Source: CAZSHG01 sp964459995 (GTDB taxonomy: Bacteria; UBP14; UBA6098). From it: a stretch of DNA of 64,000 bases. Position 1 is the stretch's first letter; every line of letters starts with the position of its first letter. The DNA lies in assembly GCA_964459995.1 (NCBI GenBank), contig CAYWOR010000012.1, positions 1 through 64,000 of the forward strand, given 5' to 3'. The translations under genes and the position numbers were made by a program. Below are positions 54,016 through 62,362 of this stretch, piece by piece. The notes under the pieces are model-generated. The model saw only the letters and a list, made by a program, of their open reading frames with translations, did no database searches and was not told the origin of the DNA.

Positions 54016-54793
54016 ATAAATCCGGCCTCCTGTCTTCGAGGACGTGATTTCTTTGCGTTACGAATTTTGCGCGGGCTTGGGCCGGATCGATTTCGAAAAC
54101 CCGAACACATTCCTCGTCCGGGGCGAACTCGCAAAGGACCTCGCCCATTGGTGAATATGCGACGCTTTGGCCGGTGAAATCGAGACGTGTCCCTGCGCGC
54201 TCTTCGGTGCCGATTCGGTTTGAGACTACTATAAACATGCGGTTCGAGACAGCGTGGGCGTAGGAAGCCCTCTGGCAGAAGGGTAGAACGAGGTTAGTGC
54301 AATGGCAAACAATGTCAGCGCCTTTGAGAGCGAGGGTGCGGTAGCTTTCGGGGAAAATCCAGTCGAAACAAATCATAATTCCAACCTTCGCGCCGCGGAA
54401 TTCTATCGCCTCGAAAGGTTTATCGCCTGGCACAAACATTGTTTTTTCACGGTCGAACAGGTGGATTTTGCGGTAATTGTGCCCCTTGCCATCGGGCATA
54501 ATGAACATGGCCGAGTTGAAAAAGCCCTCCGGCGCAAGTTCCGGATATCCCGCGATAAAAGCGGCGTTGTGTTTTTTAGCTAACTCGTGGATAAAACTGC
54601 CGGTGATTCCCTTCTTAAAAGGTTCAGCGAAGTGCGCAAGCTCGTCGGCGGTCTCGAACAGATATCCTGTGGCGAAAAGCTCCGGTAGAACGAAAAGATC
54701 GGCCTCGATATTTTCCGTGAGCGTTGCAACTCGCTTTAGGTTCTTTTCGACCTCTCCGAATTCGGGATTATATTGCAAGATTGCTATTTTCAT
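54005..54793 (-). CDS. Carbon-nitrogen hydrolase (nitrilase superfamily)
   Basis: A 262-residue cytosolic amidohydrolase with the Glu-Lys-Cys triad: Glu in FVLPELFATGY (about residue 38), Lys in YRKIHLFDREK (about 109), and Cys in IMICFDWIFPES (about 142). A conserved NYRK and IVVSNRIG also fit. Substrate could be an omega-amide, carbamoyl-polyamine or similar; not predictable. It overlaps the OmpA-like gene by 11 bases and follows the class II aldolase gene by 15. Confidence 0.9.
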   Translation of the reverse strand: MKIAILQYNPEFGEVEKNLKRVATLTENIEADLFVLPELFATGYLFETADELAHFAEPFKKGITGSFIHELAKKHNAAFIAGYPELAPEGFFNSAMFIMPDGKGHNYRKIHLFDREKTMFVPGDKPFEAIEFRGAKVGIMICFDWIFPESYRTLALKGADIVCHCTNLVLPFCQRASYAHAVSNRMFIVVSNRIGTEERAGTRLDFTGQSVAYSPMGEVLCEFAPDEECVRVFEIDPAQARAKFVTQRNHVLEDRRPDLYEI

Positions 54794-54808
54794 TTCAGAA
54801 TTCTCCGT

Positions 54809-55390
54809 TTACAGATTTGCACCGGCGTAACTCGCCTTTAGTTGGACTTTGGCGGAATATTCCACCGCCTCGGCAACCATCACGGCTTTTTCAAGATTGT
54901 CCGCGAGGGCGACGATTCCGTGCCTCGGGATGATAACAGCATCGATGCCGTTCGCGATATGCGGGGTTATAACCTCGGCAGATTCAATCGACGAGGGCGT
55001 CGCGAAATCGGTTACAACGACTCTTCCGAATTTCAAGCCGACCTCTGGAAGTAAATCCGCACGGAAAGCCTTTCCCGCGACAGTTAGAGCCACTGCATTA
55101 GCGCCGTGAACATGCACAACCGCACGAATATCCGGGCGAAGGGCGTAAACACGCAGATGCATGGGTAGCTCCGTAGTCGGAATGCCGCCATAAATCACTT
55201 TGCCGGACATATCTACACGAACTATCGCCTCTTCACACAATTTGCCTTTGCAGACTCCGGCTGGTGTGATAAAAATTTCGTTACCGAGTCGGGCAGATAT
55301 ATTCCCTGCGCCACCCGGCATAACACCCTGCCTGTAAAGCCTTTCGCCGGCTGAGATTATCTCCGCGATTATGTCGTCGTGCTTAGTCAT
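54809..55390 (-). CDS. Class II aldolase/adducin-family protein
   Basis: A 193-residue zinc enzyme fold (FucA/AraD/MtnB family). GAGNISARLGNEIFITPAGV, catalytic Glu in TTELPMH, the zinc pair HVHGANAVALT and the third His in IPRHGIVALADNL. Could be an L-fuculose- or ribulose-phosphate aldolase/epimerase or a dehydratase; substrate not predictable. ATG 55390 has no ribosome binding site and lies about two bases from the predicted transcription start, suggesting a leaderless mRNA. First gene of a four-gene transcript. Confidence 0.9.
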   Translation of the reverse strand: MTKHDDIIAEIISAGERLYRQGVMPGGAGNISARLGNEIFITPAGVCKGKLCEEAIVRVDMSGKVIYGGIPTTELPMHLRVYALRPDIRAVVHVHGANAVALTVAGKAFRADLLPEVGLKFGRVVVTDFATPSSIESAEVITPHIANGIDAVIIPRHGIVALADNLEKAVMVAEAVEYSAKVQLKASYAGANL

Positions 55391-55398
55391 AGTCAATC

Positions 55399-55426
55399 AA
55401 TATATCGAAGCATTGAGATTTTGCAA
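55399..55426 (-). promoter_or_regulatory. Promoter of the aldolase-nitrilase-OmpA-ROK operon
   Basis: TTGCAA (complement of 55421-55426) and TATATT (complement of 55399-55404) with 16 bases between; predicted start near 55392, two bases before the ATG. Confidence 0.6.
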
Positions 55427-55546
55427 ATGTTAAAAAAACCTGACTCCTTCGGAACACATAATTTTAGGATTCAAATTGAATTGAACTAAAAGAGATGCTT
55501 TCGTATTTCGTTTTATCTGTCGCGACATATTTGTTAATAAATCTCC

Positions 55547-55576
55547 TTGACACTTTGTAAAATTGAACCTTATATT
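55547..55576 (+). promoter_or_regulatory. Promoter of the surface-protein cassette
   Basis: TTGACA at 55547-55552 and TATATT at 55571-55576 with 18 bases between; start near 55583 and a 58-base leader to the ATG at 55642, which has GGAGGGG upstream. The 120 bases before the promoter (55427-55546) hold no gene I can see. Confidence 0.7.
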
Positions 55577-55641
55577 ACACTGAAATATTTGCATTGGGTC
55601 GCAAAACAATTTTTTAACTTCTACCTCAGACAGGAGGGGAT

Positions 55642-57750
55642 ATGACATCGAGAAAACCCATGTTTTCGTGGGTTAGCTTTGTTATCCTGCTCGTTGTCCT
55701 TGTGAGTCTTTTCGTGATTTCATGCGAAATGACCCCGCAGGGACAGACAGCCGCCGCAAGGCAAAACCCCGGCACCGCTGTCGGACAACAGGAACAAGCC
55801 AAACCCGAAACGCCACAAGCGTCGGAAGCACAACAACAAGAACAGAAAGAAACAGGGAAAGAAGAAAAAACTGTCGCCCAGAAGGACACACCTTCCGCGC
55901 CGGCAGGATTCGCAAAAATCGGCGAATGGCCCTGGATTATTCCGTTCAATACTTACAATTTCTACAACTACGGAAAAATCCTCGTGTCCGCCTACGAGTA
56001 TCCCGACTGGCAGACTTGCGGCAAGCTTCAGAAATTGAGAGTCCTTCCGGGGCATAACAACCAGACAATCAAACCCGCCGGATGTGACATTAACCTCGGC
56101 TACGATCTTTGCGGCAAACGCTATATCCACGGGGGTTCGGCGATAAACAAACGCGAAATCCACTGCCCGGGCAAAGAGTCTGTTTATCATGTCAGTTTCG
56201 ACAGAAGGCATTACACCGATTCCTTCGTGTTCCGGCAGGATTCTGACAAGCCCAAAGCGCCGAAAGAACCCCATGTCGGCCATAAGGGCGATGTTGTCAT
56301 CGAGTGCGATTCCTTCGTTTGGTGCGACACGACCGTATTCTGCGATACCCTCGATGTTGGGATCGCGCAGTTCCCGGTCGAGCGCGAGATGTTGCTGGTT
56401 GTAACACTGGATCACACAATTCCTCTGTCGGGCGCGAAAGTCCGTTGGACGTTTATGGATCCGAAGGGTGCGCGCTACGGTTATGGCAAAGAGAAAGCCG
56501 TTTCCGTCGATATTATCAAAGGCGCCGGCGTTCCGGAAGTTGCGGCTCAGCTCTCGCGCGATCAGATAATCACCGAATTCGGCAAGGGGCCGGTCTATCC
56601 TCAGCTTCCGCAGACGGTCGATGCTCTCGGCCCGAAATCGGGCGCGCCGGTGGACAAGATCGAAATCGCGCCGAACCAGTCATGGGTTCTCGTTCGCGGT
56701 TTCGAATCGGGTGTCAGCAAGGTTTTCGTGACAATCGTTCATCCGCAGAACTACACCTTCCCGGGGATGGAATATGCAATCCGCTGGGTTAAGCCGATTC
56801 CGCCCGTGCACCCCGATTTCAATCTCCGCGTGAACATCACGGAGGCGAGACCGGAACAGACCGATCCATATGTGTTCAATACTCAGCAGGATCAGCGCAT
56901 CAAGTGGAAGATCGCTGTCGTCGATGAAACGGATTATTACATCAACCCGGCAGATAACGGCATTATTCCCATCGAATATGCGGTTAATTACGATCTTCGC
57001 CTTCGCCGCGACCCGATTCAATGGGACAGCTCGAGGAATTGGAACGACTGCTATGCACTCTTCCTCGATCCCCAGACAGAACCCGATCCGGCAGCATTCC
57101 ACATGAACCGGCTTATTTACGAATGCAAATATCAGAAGGCGATTCCCGCCGCCGAGCCTGTCGTTATCAACTATACACAGTTCGTAACGGCCAGCGGCAA
57201 CACTTTCGCACATACTGGCTATTCGATTTTCAAGGCTCATCAGTCCACACATAACGCCAACGGCGGATATAACAAGAACTGGGGCGATGTCTGCTACTGG
57301 CTTGCACAGCAGAAAGCGGTTGACGTTAGCCTTCGCTATGTCGAGTGCGACACCTTCCGTTGCGGTAACCGTTGGAACCATATCTCCGACGAATCAATCA
57401 CTCTCGAGTTCAAGCCGGGCGATGAAATCGGAATTTCGGGCCTTCAGGTCGAATATCTCGGCACGACGAAAGATGGCTACCAGCAGGTTCAGCTAACGAA
57501 CACCGGTTCCGATCCTGTGTATGAGGTCTATCTTGAGAAACCGGACGGCAGGAAGCGCGCTATCGCTCATATGATCCCCGGACAGGACGCCGGAGCGGCG
57601 GCTTCGATAACCATTTGGGAAGCCTACGGCATGAACGCCAAGGAGAATCTGCCGATTCAGCGCGGCGACTGGATTTGGTATTACGTTTACTCGATCGATA
57701 ACGTCGCCAGACCTGTTGTCGCTCAGCAGAAAAGGGTTCGTGTTCAGTAG
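55642..57750 (+). CDS. Large Cys-containing lipoprotein of unknown function
   Basis: A 702-residue protein. Lipoprotein signal with lipobox VISC (Cys near residue 28), then a low-complexity Gln/Glu/Ala/Lys linker to about residue 88, then a large globular region. That region starts WPWIIPFNTYNFYNYGKIL and is unusually rich in Cys for a surface protein (TCGKLQ, GCDINLGYDLCG, ECDSFVWCDTTVFCDT, CRYVECDTFRC-type clusters) and Trp/Tyr. The last 100 residues contain VQLTNTGSDPVYEVYLEKPDG, similar to segments in the two following proteins. I do not recognise any family. It leads the cassette. Confidence 0.8.
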   Translation: MTSRKPMFSWVSFVILLVVLVSLFVISCEMTPQGQTAAARQNPGTAVGQQEQAKPETPQASEAQQQEQKETGKEEKTVAQKDTPSAPAGFAKIGEWPWIIPFNTYNFYNYGKILVSAYEYPDWQTCGKLQKLRVLPGHNNQTIKPAGCDINLGYDLCGKRYIHGGSAINKREIHCPGKESVYHVSFDRRHYTDSFVFRQDSDKPKAPKEPHVGHKGDVVIECDSFVWCDTTVFCDTLDVGIAQFPVEREMLLVVTLDHTIPLSGAKVRWTFMDPKGARYGYGKEKAVSVDIIKGAGVPEVAAQLSRDQIITEFGKGPVYPQLPQTVDALGPKSGAPVDKIEIAPNQSWVLVRGFESGVSKVFVTIVHPQNYTFPGMEYAIRWVKPIPPVHPDFNLRVNITEARPEQTDPYVFNTQQDQRIKWKIAVVDETDYYINPADNGIIPIEYAVNYDLRLRRDPIQWDSSRNWNDCYALFLDPQTEPDPAAFHMNRLIYECKYQKAIPAAEPVVINYTQFVTASGNTFAHTGYSIFKAHQSTHNANGGYNKNWGDVCYWLAQQKAVDVSLRYVECDTFRCGNRWNHISDESITLEFKPGDEIGISGLQVEYLGTTKDGYQQVQLTNTGSDPVYEVYLEKPDGRKRAIAHMIPGQDAGAAASITIWEAYGMNAKENLPIQRGDWIWYYVYSIDNVARPVVAQQKRVRVQ

Positions 57751-58498
57751 AACATCAACAACCATCCTTTTTCTAACCATTACCGGCCTGCTTTTATGCG
57801 GGCCGGTATTCGGTTCTGAGATTCAACGATGGCCTATCGAAAAATCCCTTTACGGCGCCAATGAGGACCATATTAAGGGGGACGTTTTCAGAGTCGTCGT
57901 GAGTTATACGAACCTTACTGCAGACAGTTTACGAGACGCCGTGGGGATTATTTACTATCCCGACGGCGTTTTTCCATATCGGGACAAACTATATCAGCGA
58001 CAACTTACTAAAGGACCGTGGCCGGGGCATTTTGTGGACGAAAAACGTTCGCTGATCCGTTTTGAACTTGGATCCGGCCTTAAACGCGACTACAACGAGT
58101 TTTTTTCCTATTTTGAAGCGGACATCTACGGCAGTTTTGATTTCGATTATTCGATTGAATGGACGGACGTTTCGGGATTGCGTCGAAGGGTTACGAAGAA
58201 TAATCAGGAAATCGTTATACCGGACTCTATCGAGATTGCCGAGATTCCGGTGGTTCAAACGAAAACTCTTCGTAGCTATGGACTTACGATTCCTCTTTTG
58301 ATCGCCCTCGGAATTTTAATTTTCGCAATCGGTTGCGGAATTGGACTAATTTTTCGGAAAAGAAAACAGACAATTGAACACCTTCCTGAGCCGGGACTAA
58401 ATGAGCTTATCGATAAATTCGAGCGCGAGAACGCCGAGCTTCGAGAGCTTATCGCACAGGAAGCACGAAAACTCGACGATGCCAACGGGAATGCATAA
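57740..58498 (+). CDS. Membrane-anchored protein, paralogue of the next gene's product
   Basis: A 252-residue protein. The GTG at 57740 (AAAGGG upstream) overlaps the preceding gene by 11 bases and gives a signal peptide ending GPVFGS. An extracytoplasmic beta-domain (about 25-165) contains VVSYTNLTADSLRDAVGIIYYPDGVFPYRD and YGSFDFDYSIEW; a membrane helix (about 182-205) is followed by a charged coiled-coil tail (LPEPGLNELIDKFERENAELRELIAQE). The next protein shares YPDGV-P-RD, YG-FDF and the same helix-coiled-coil plan. Function unknown. Confidence 0.75.
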   Translation: MFSRTSTTILFLTITGLLLCGPVFGSEIQRWPIEKSLYGANEDHIKGDVFRVVVSYTNLTADSLRDAVGIIYYPDGVFPYRDKLYQRQLTKGPWPGHFVDEKRSLIRFELGSGLKRDYNEFFSYFEADIYGSFDFDYSIEWTDVSGLRRRVTKNNQEIVIPDSIEIAEIPVVQTKTLRSYGLTIPLLIALGILIFAIGCGIGLIFRKRKQTIEHLPEPGLNELIDKFERENAELRELIAQEARKLDDANGNA

Positions 58499-59672
58499 AT
58501 ATTTCGCGCTGTTATTGGCGGTTTTTGCCGCCGGGCAGGGGCTTTTCGTCATCGAAACGAATGACGAGATCGAGATGTTCCGCTCCGATGTGCGCTGGTA
58601 TGAGTTTGAATTGATGAACTCGCTCGATATTCCTCTCGAAAATGTTCGTATCGAGGTCGTTTATCCCGACGGTGTTCGTCCCCTACGCGACGAAGACTGG
58701 AAGGGCAAAACCGGAATTTCGCATGCTCGATTCGCGCGCAAAGACCCGGCAAACAATCGGATAATTATCGAATTGCCCTCGATGACGGCGAATTCCAGTG
58801 TCGAGATGTGGTTCGCATTTGTCGGGCAGAGGTATGGCGTTTTCGATTTTGCGGCGAAAACCTATCTTCGCGGCGAGGACGGTGAATGGCGTGTTTCGGA
58901 GGAGCTGATCCCGCTTCTTATGGAGAGGGAGACAGAAGAATCTGTTGTCGATACTGCGAAGACCTCGCCTGTTGCACTCGATATAAATGAAACTCCGTCC
59001 AAGAATCGAGCAACCTTCGAATTCCCCGAGCTAAAAAGCAAGCTGGTGGGGGTTTTGCTGGCGATACTTATCGGAATAAATATCGTTTTGGTTGTTTTAG
59101 TTGTTTATTCGCTTTTGGCCATGCGGAAGCTTCGCAACGCATCTTCTGGTGAAGATTTACATGATTTCGTCGAGTCTGAGATTGACGATTCTTCCGAACC
59201 AGCTGACATCTGGGATTTTTCCGAAGAGGCTGTCGAGGTAAAGCGAGAGCCTATCGATTGGAGTGTTTTTTCCGAGGATGCTCCTGAAATTTCGCCGGAC
59301 GACGTGGTGGAGTGTGATGTAGAACCTGCCGATTCAATCGATTTGCCCGCCGAACCGGAATCATGCTCTGCTGAAGAGGTTATCGACACTTCGGTTGCCA
59401 AGTCTTCTGTCGAACCTATCGAACAAAAACCTACCCGGGATATCTCCCCCGAACCCGAAGAAACTTCTACGCTCCAGAGGCAGGTCTTTGTAGAAAGCCT
59501 TTTTGAGCGTTTGGAGCGTGCAGAGAGAGAAATCAACCGCAATCTTTTCGAGGACGCTCGAAGCTCATCACACAAACGATTAGCGGAACTCGTGCTCGAT
59601 AATGAGATGCTAAAAACGCGTCTTCGCATTCTCCGCGAGATGTCCGACGAGCGTGGCCTTGCAAATAAATAG
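58491..59672 (+). CDS. Membrane-anchored protein with long acidic cytosolic tail
   Basis: A 393-residue protein; ATG at 58491 (another in-frame ATG is at 58479) overlaps the previous stop. Signal peptide, then the same extracytoplasmic domain as its neighbour (about 20-130: IEVVYPDGVRPLRDEDW, YGVFDFAAKTY), a membrane helix (about 185-208, LVGVLLAILIGINIVLVVLVV), and a long acidic, Ser/Pro/Glu-rich cytosolic region ending in a coiled coil (about 330-390, VESLFERLERAEREINRNLF). This could transmit an outside signal or anchor a cytosolic partner. No family recognised. Confidence 0.75.
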   Translation: MHKYFALLLAVFAAGQGLFVIETNDEIEMFRSDVRWYEFELMNSLDIPLENVRIEVVYPDGVRPLRDEDWKGKTGISHARFARKDPANNRIIIELPSMTANSSVEMWFAFVGQRYGVFDFAAKTYLRGEDGEWRVSEELIPLLMERETEESVVDTAKTSPVALDINETPSKNRATFEFPELKSKLVGVLLAILIGINIVLVVLVVYSLLAMRKLRNASSGEDLHDFVESEIDDSSEPADIWDFSEEAVEVKREPIDWSVFSEDAPEISPDDVVECDVEPADSIDLPAEPESCSAEEVIDTSVAKSSVEPIEQKPTRDISPEPEETSTLQRQVFVESLFERLERAEREINRNLFEDARSSSHKRLAELVLDNEMLKTRLRILREMSDERGLANK

Positions 59673-59705
59673 TCTTTTTCGCTGACCAAAGATATTTCAT
59701 TTGCT

Positions 59706-59752
59706 ATTTCGGCTTTTTAGGCTTTATTCTCCCCTTTTATGAAAGCCGAAAT
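59706..59752 (+). promoter_or_regulatory. Inverted repeat at the EamA gene start
   Basis: ATTTCGGCTTT (59706-59716) and AAAGCCGAAAT (59742-59752) are a perfect 11-bp inverted repeat with 25 bases between, ending three bases before the ATG. A possible promoter TTGCTA (59701-59706) with TATTCT (59725-59730) lies within it, so the arms may be an operator flanking the -10; no ribosome binding site precedes the ATG. Confidence 0.45.
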
Positions 59753-59755
59753 GCG

Positions 59756-60646
59756 ATGAAAAAAGTCTCCCAGCCCCTCGCCGAATCTCTTCTCGTCCTG
59801 ACCACAGCGGTTTGGGGCTCGACATTTCTAATTATCAAACTTATGGTGTCCGGCGGCGCGGCGAATTCTCCCTTCGCACTTTTGACTTCACGATTTGTCC
59901 TCGCAACAGCATTATCCCTTATTATATTATATCCCAAGAGGTTACCTTCCCGTGAAGAAATAATCGGCGGGCTTATAATCGGTCTCGCGGCTTTCGCCGG
60001 ATTCGCTTTTCAGACGATCGGGCTCGTCCATACTACCCCCGCGAAAAGTGGATTTATCACATCGTTATTCGTTTTACTGGTGCCATTTCTTTCGCGGTTT
60101 TGGGAGAAAGCCAAGATTCCATTTCAGGTTTATCTCGCGTTAATTCCTGCGGTTATAGGACTTTGGACAATTTCCGGTGCGGGGTGGTCTATCTCCGAAA
60201 TTAATCCCGGCGACAAAATAACTTTTCTGTCTGCCTGCGCATACGCCTTTCAGATTGTGGGTATTCAGATTTATACAAGTCGTGGCGATTGGCGGTGGCT
60301 GTCAATATTTCAATTCGCGATAATTGCCCTTGGAAGTTTTATTGGAATGCTTTTTGAGCACAATTCTGTTTTTCTTTTCAACCAAAATAATGTTATCGGA
60401 ATAATATATCTTTCAGCAATCGCCACAGTCGGTGCGCTCGGTATGCAGTTATTCGCACAAAAGCATACTTCTTCGGCGCGCGCCTCTTTAATCTATATCG
60501 CCGAGCCTATTTTCGCCGCAGTTATAGCATGGGGATTCGCCGGTCACAAAATGACCTCCCACGAGATTATCGGCGCGGCATTTATCATGCTCTCAATGCT
60601 TGTCGGCAGAATCCGCGTCAGGGGGGCGTCGCGCGCGGCGGCCTGA
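59756..60646 (+). CDS. EamA/DMT-family transporter
   Basis: A 296-residue inner-membrane permease of ten helices formed by two EamA repeats (about 5-135 and 150-285). Typical segments: LTTAVWGSTFLIIKLMV, LLTSRFVLATALSLIILYPKR, FQTIGLVHTTPAKSGFITSLFVLLVP, and in the second half SAIATVGALGMQLFAQKHTSSARASLIYIAEPIFAAVIAW. Substrate unknown (amino acids or other metabolites are common). The last codons (RGASRAAA plus the stop) are supplied by the left arm of nested palindromic element 2. Confidence 0.92.
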   Translation: MKKVSQPLAESLLVLTTAVWGSTFLIIKLMVSGGAANSPFALLTSRFVLATALSLIILYPKRLPSREEIIGGLIIGLAAFAGFAFQTIGLVHTTPAKSGFITSLFVLLVPFLSRFWEKAKIPFQVYLALIPAVIGLWTISGAGWSISEINPGDKITFLSACAYAFQIVGIQIYTSRGDWRWLSIFQFAIIALGSFIGMLFEHNSVFLFNQNNVIGIIYLSAIATVGALGMQLFAQKHTSSARASLIYIAEPIFAAVIAWGFAGHKMTSHEIIGAAFIMLSMLVGRIRVRGASRAAA

Positions 60647-60857
60647 TAATCCGAAAATTCCCGTTCAATCCCAGCTTTTTCCCGAAGTTTGCATGTTCGT
60701 TTCGAGTCAAAAAGCCGCCGCGCCTAAGGCCGGTCGGAGGAAAAATCTCAGAATATTCAGAAAGTTTTATGCCGACCGGCCTTAGCCACGCCGCGCGAGC
60801 AGAGATTTGTCGTTTAAATCAGAAATTTTTCATCGCGCGGCGTGGGCGACGCCCCCC
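60621..60857. repeat. Nested palindromic element 2 (perfect four-way-junction fold)
   Basis: A 237-base element with the same architecture as that at 35181-35311. Outer stem: GGGGGGCGTCGC (60621-60632) with GCGACGCCCCCC (60846-60857), 12 bp perfect. Directly adjoining inside are three hairpins with no linker bases: A, GCGCGGCGGC (60633-60642) with 60714-60723, 71-base loop; B, CTAAGGCCGGTCGG (60724-60737) with 60772-60785, 34-base loop; C, CCACGCCGCGCGA (60786-60798) with 60833-60845, 34-base loop. Stems are nearly all G/C, loops A/T-rich; B and C loops contain complementary AAATCTC and GAGATTT (possible kissing). The left edge overlaps the 3' end of the EamA gene; the right edge is seven bases from the next convergent stop codon. 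Confidence 0.92.
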
Positions 60858-60864
60858 GTGTGGG

Positions 60865-61398
60865 TCACTCGCCGATTTTGATACCGGAGGTTTCTGTGAT
60901 TTTTTCGGTTATCTCTTCGGTGCGCAAGGTTTTGAATGGCAGACGGTTTCCGAGAAAGGGCTTGTGAAGTTCTATGTAGAATCCCGAATTTGTGGGGACG
61001 ATTTGTTTGATTTGGTTATTTTCAACGAAAAAAAAGAGGGTTGTTCCCTTAAGATTTTCAAATAATATGCCTGTTGGTAGAATTGTCATTTTTGTCATTA
61101 TCGACGCGCCGAGGATATCGTAGGCGAAAAAGGCGACGATTCCGAAACATAATGCTGTTGCCGATGGTGCTATCACCTCGAAAATTGCGAAACCTGCCGA
61201 CATAACACAAAATGCAAACGAAAGTGTAAGAAGCCATAGCCTCGGATAAAAGGGATGCGGTTTGACTGAAAAATCCGCATATTCCATCGCGGCTTCGGGC
61301 GGAGAGGCCTTAATATAGCGTTTTAAGCCGACAGCTCGGAGAAGATAAAGTCCCGAAGATACCACCGACGCTAAAATCCCCAACCATAATAGATTCAC
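60865..61398 (-). CDS. Hypothetical membrane protein
   Basis: A 177-residue protein with about four membrane segments (about 3-22, 52-72, 78-95 and a short one near 100) and a C-terminal soluble segment of about 75 residues, beginning TGILFENLKGTTLFFFVENNQIKQIVPTNSGFYIEL, that looks like a PH-like (YcxB/YdbT-type) beta-domain. Starts at GTG two bases after ftsY with GAGGAG overlapping the ftsY end. Function unknown. Confidence 0.72.
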   Translation of the reverse strand: MNLLWLGILASVVSSGLYLLRAVGLKRYIKASPPEAAMEYADFSVKPHPFYPRLWLLTLSFAFCVMSAGFAIFEVIAPSATALCFGIVAFFAYDILGASIMTKMTILPTGILFENLKGTTLFFFVENNQIKQIVPTNSGFYIELHKPFLGNRLPFKTLRTEEITEKITETSGIKIGE

Positions 61399-61400
61399 AC

Positions 61401-62312
61401 TTACTCCTCGAAAAGACCTTCGGCATAGCTCGCGCTGTCGAAATCGATAAGGTCGTCGATACCCTCGCCGACACCCACCATACGCACCGGAACATCGAAT
61501 TCGCGCATTATAGCGAGCGCAATACCGCCCTTCGCAGTGCTGTCGAGCTTTGTCAAAACTATGCCGGTAAGGCCTATTGCCTCGCCGAAAAGCCGCGCTT
61601 GACTCAGGCCGTTATTGCCGGTGGTAGCGTCGAGAACGAGGAAAACATCGTGCGGCGCGCCGGGAAGACGTTTATCGCAAACTCGGGCAATCTTTTTCAG
61701 CTCCTCCATGAGATTGACTTTGGTGTGAAGACGTCCTGCGGTATCGATAATGACAGAAGTATATCCTGCTGAAACCGCCTTATCTACGGCATCGAAAGCA
61801 ACCGAGGCCGGATCCGCACCGCTTGCAGAGCGCACAATATCAACTCCTGAGCGTTGCGCCCATATTTCGAGTTGATCGCTCGCCGCCGCACGGAAGGTGT
61901 CGGATGCCGCAAGCAAAGGTTTCCCGCCCTCGGAGAGAATTCTTTTTGCAAGTTTTCCCGCCACGGTGGTTTTGCCGGTGCCGTTAACGCCAACCAACAT
62001 TAAGACATGCGGCTGTTTGTTAGGTCTCCAAGCGGATGCGCCCTGATATTTGGCAACCATCGCCTTTAACTCATTTTCGAGAAGTTCGATAACACCTCCC
62101 GCTGGGAGTTTGTTATCGCGTGAGGCGGATTTCATGTGTTCGATTATGCTCTCTGTGGTCTCCACTCCGATGTCTGCGGCGATAAGAGCTTCCTCGAGAT
62201 CCTCCAAGTCCTCTGCCTCTAAGGTTCTTCCTGGAACAAACAGGTCCTCGACCCTTGTATTTAAAAGATCGCGCGTTTTAGATAAGGCGCGTTTTAATTT
62301 GTCGAATGCCAT
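61401..62312 (-). CDS. ftsY: Signal recognition particle receptor FtsY
   Basis: SRP receptor GTPase targeting ribosomes to the membrane, 303 residues. N-domain helices (about 1-95, LEDLEEALIAADIGVETT), G-domain with G1 LVGVNGTGKTTVAGKLA (about 108-124), DTFRAAASDQL (G2), VIIDTAGRLHTKVNLMEEL (G3), LTKLDSTAKGG (G4) and the closing VGVGEGIDDL. It lacks the long acidic A-domain of E. coli FtsY, as in many bacteria. GGAGG precedes the ATG. Confidence 0.97.
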   Translation of the reverse strand: MAFDKLKRALSKTRDLLNTRVEDLFVPGRTLEAEDLEDLEEALIAADIGVETTESIIEHMKSASRDNKLPAGGVIELLENELKAMVAKYQGASAWRPNKQPHVLMLVGVNGTGKTTVAGKLAKRILSEGGKPLLAASDTFRAAASDQLEIWAQRSGVDIVRSASGADPASVAFDAVDKAVSAGYTSVIIDTAGRLHTKVNLMEELKKIARVCDKRLPGAPHDVFLVLDATTGNNGLSQARLFGEAIGLTGIVLTKLDSTAKGGIALAIMREFDVPVRMVGVGEGIDDLIDFDSASYAEGLFEE

Positions 62313-62334
62313 ACAACCTCCATATTGTTCGATA

Positions 62335-62362
62335 AAAATATGCTAATTTGAGAATTTCTCAA
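62335..62362 (-). promoter_or_regulatory. Probable promoter of ftsY with palindrome over the -35
   Basis: TTGAGA (complement of 62357-62362) and TATTTT (complement of 62335-62340), 16 bases apart; the -35 is half of TTGAGAA-T-TTCTCAA (62348-62362). Confidence 0.5.

Noticed and set aside
60529..61065. 178-codon frame across the end of the EamA gene and element 2
   Set aside because: Runs through palindromic arms and antisense to the next gene; no ribosome binding site.
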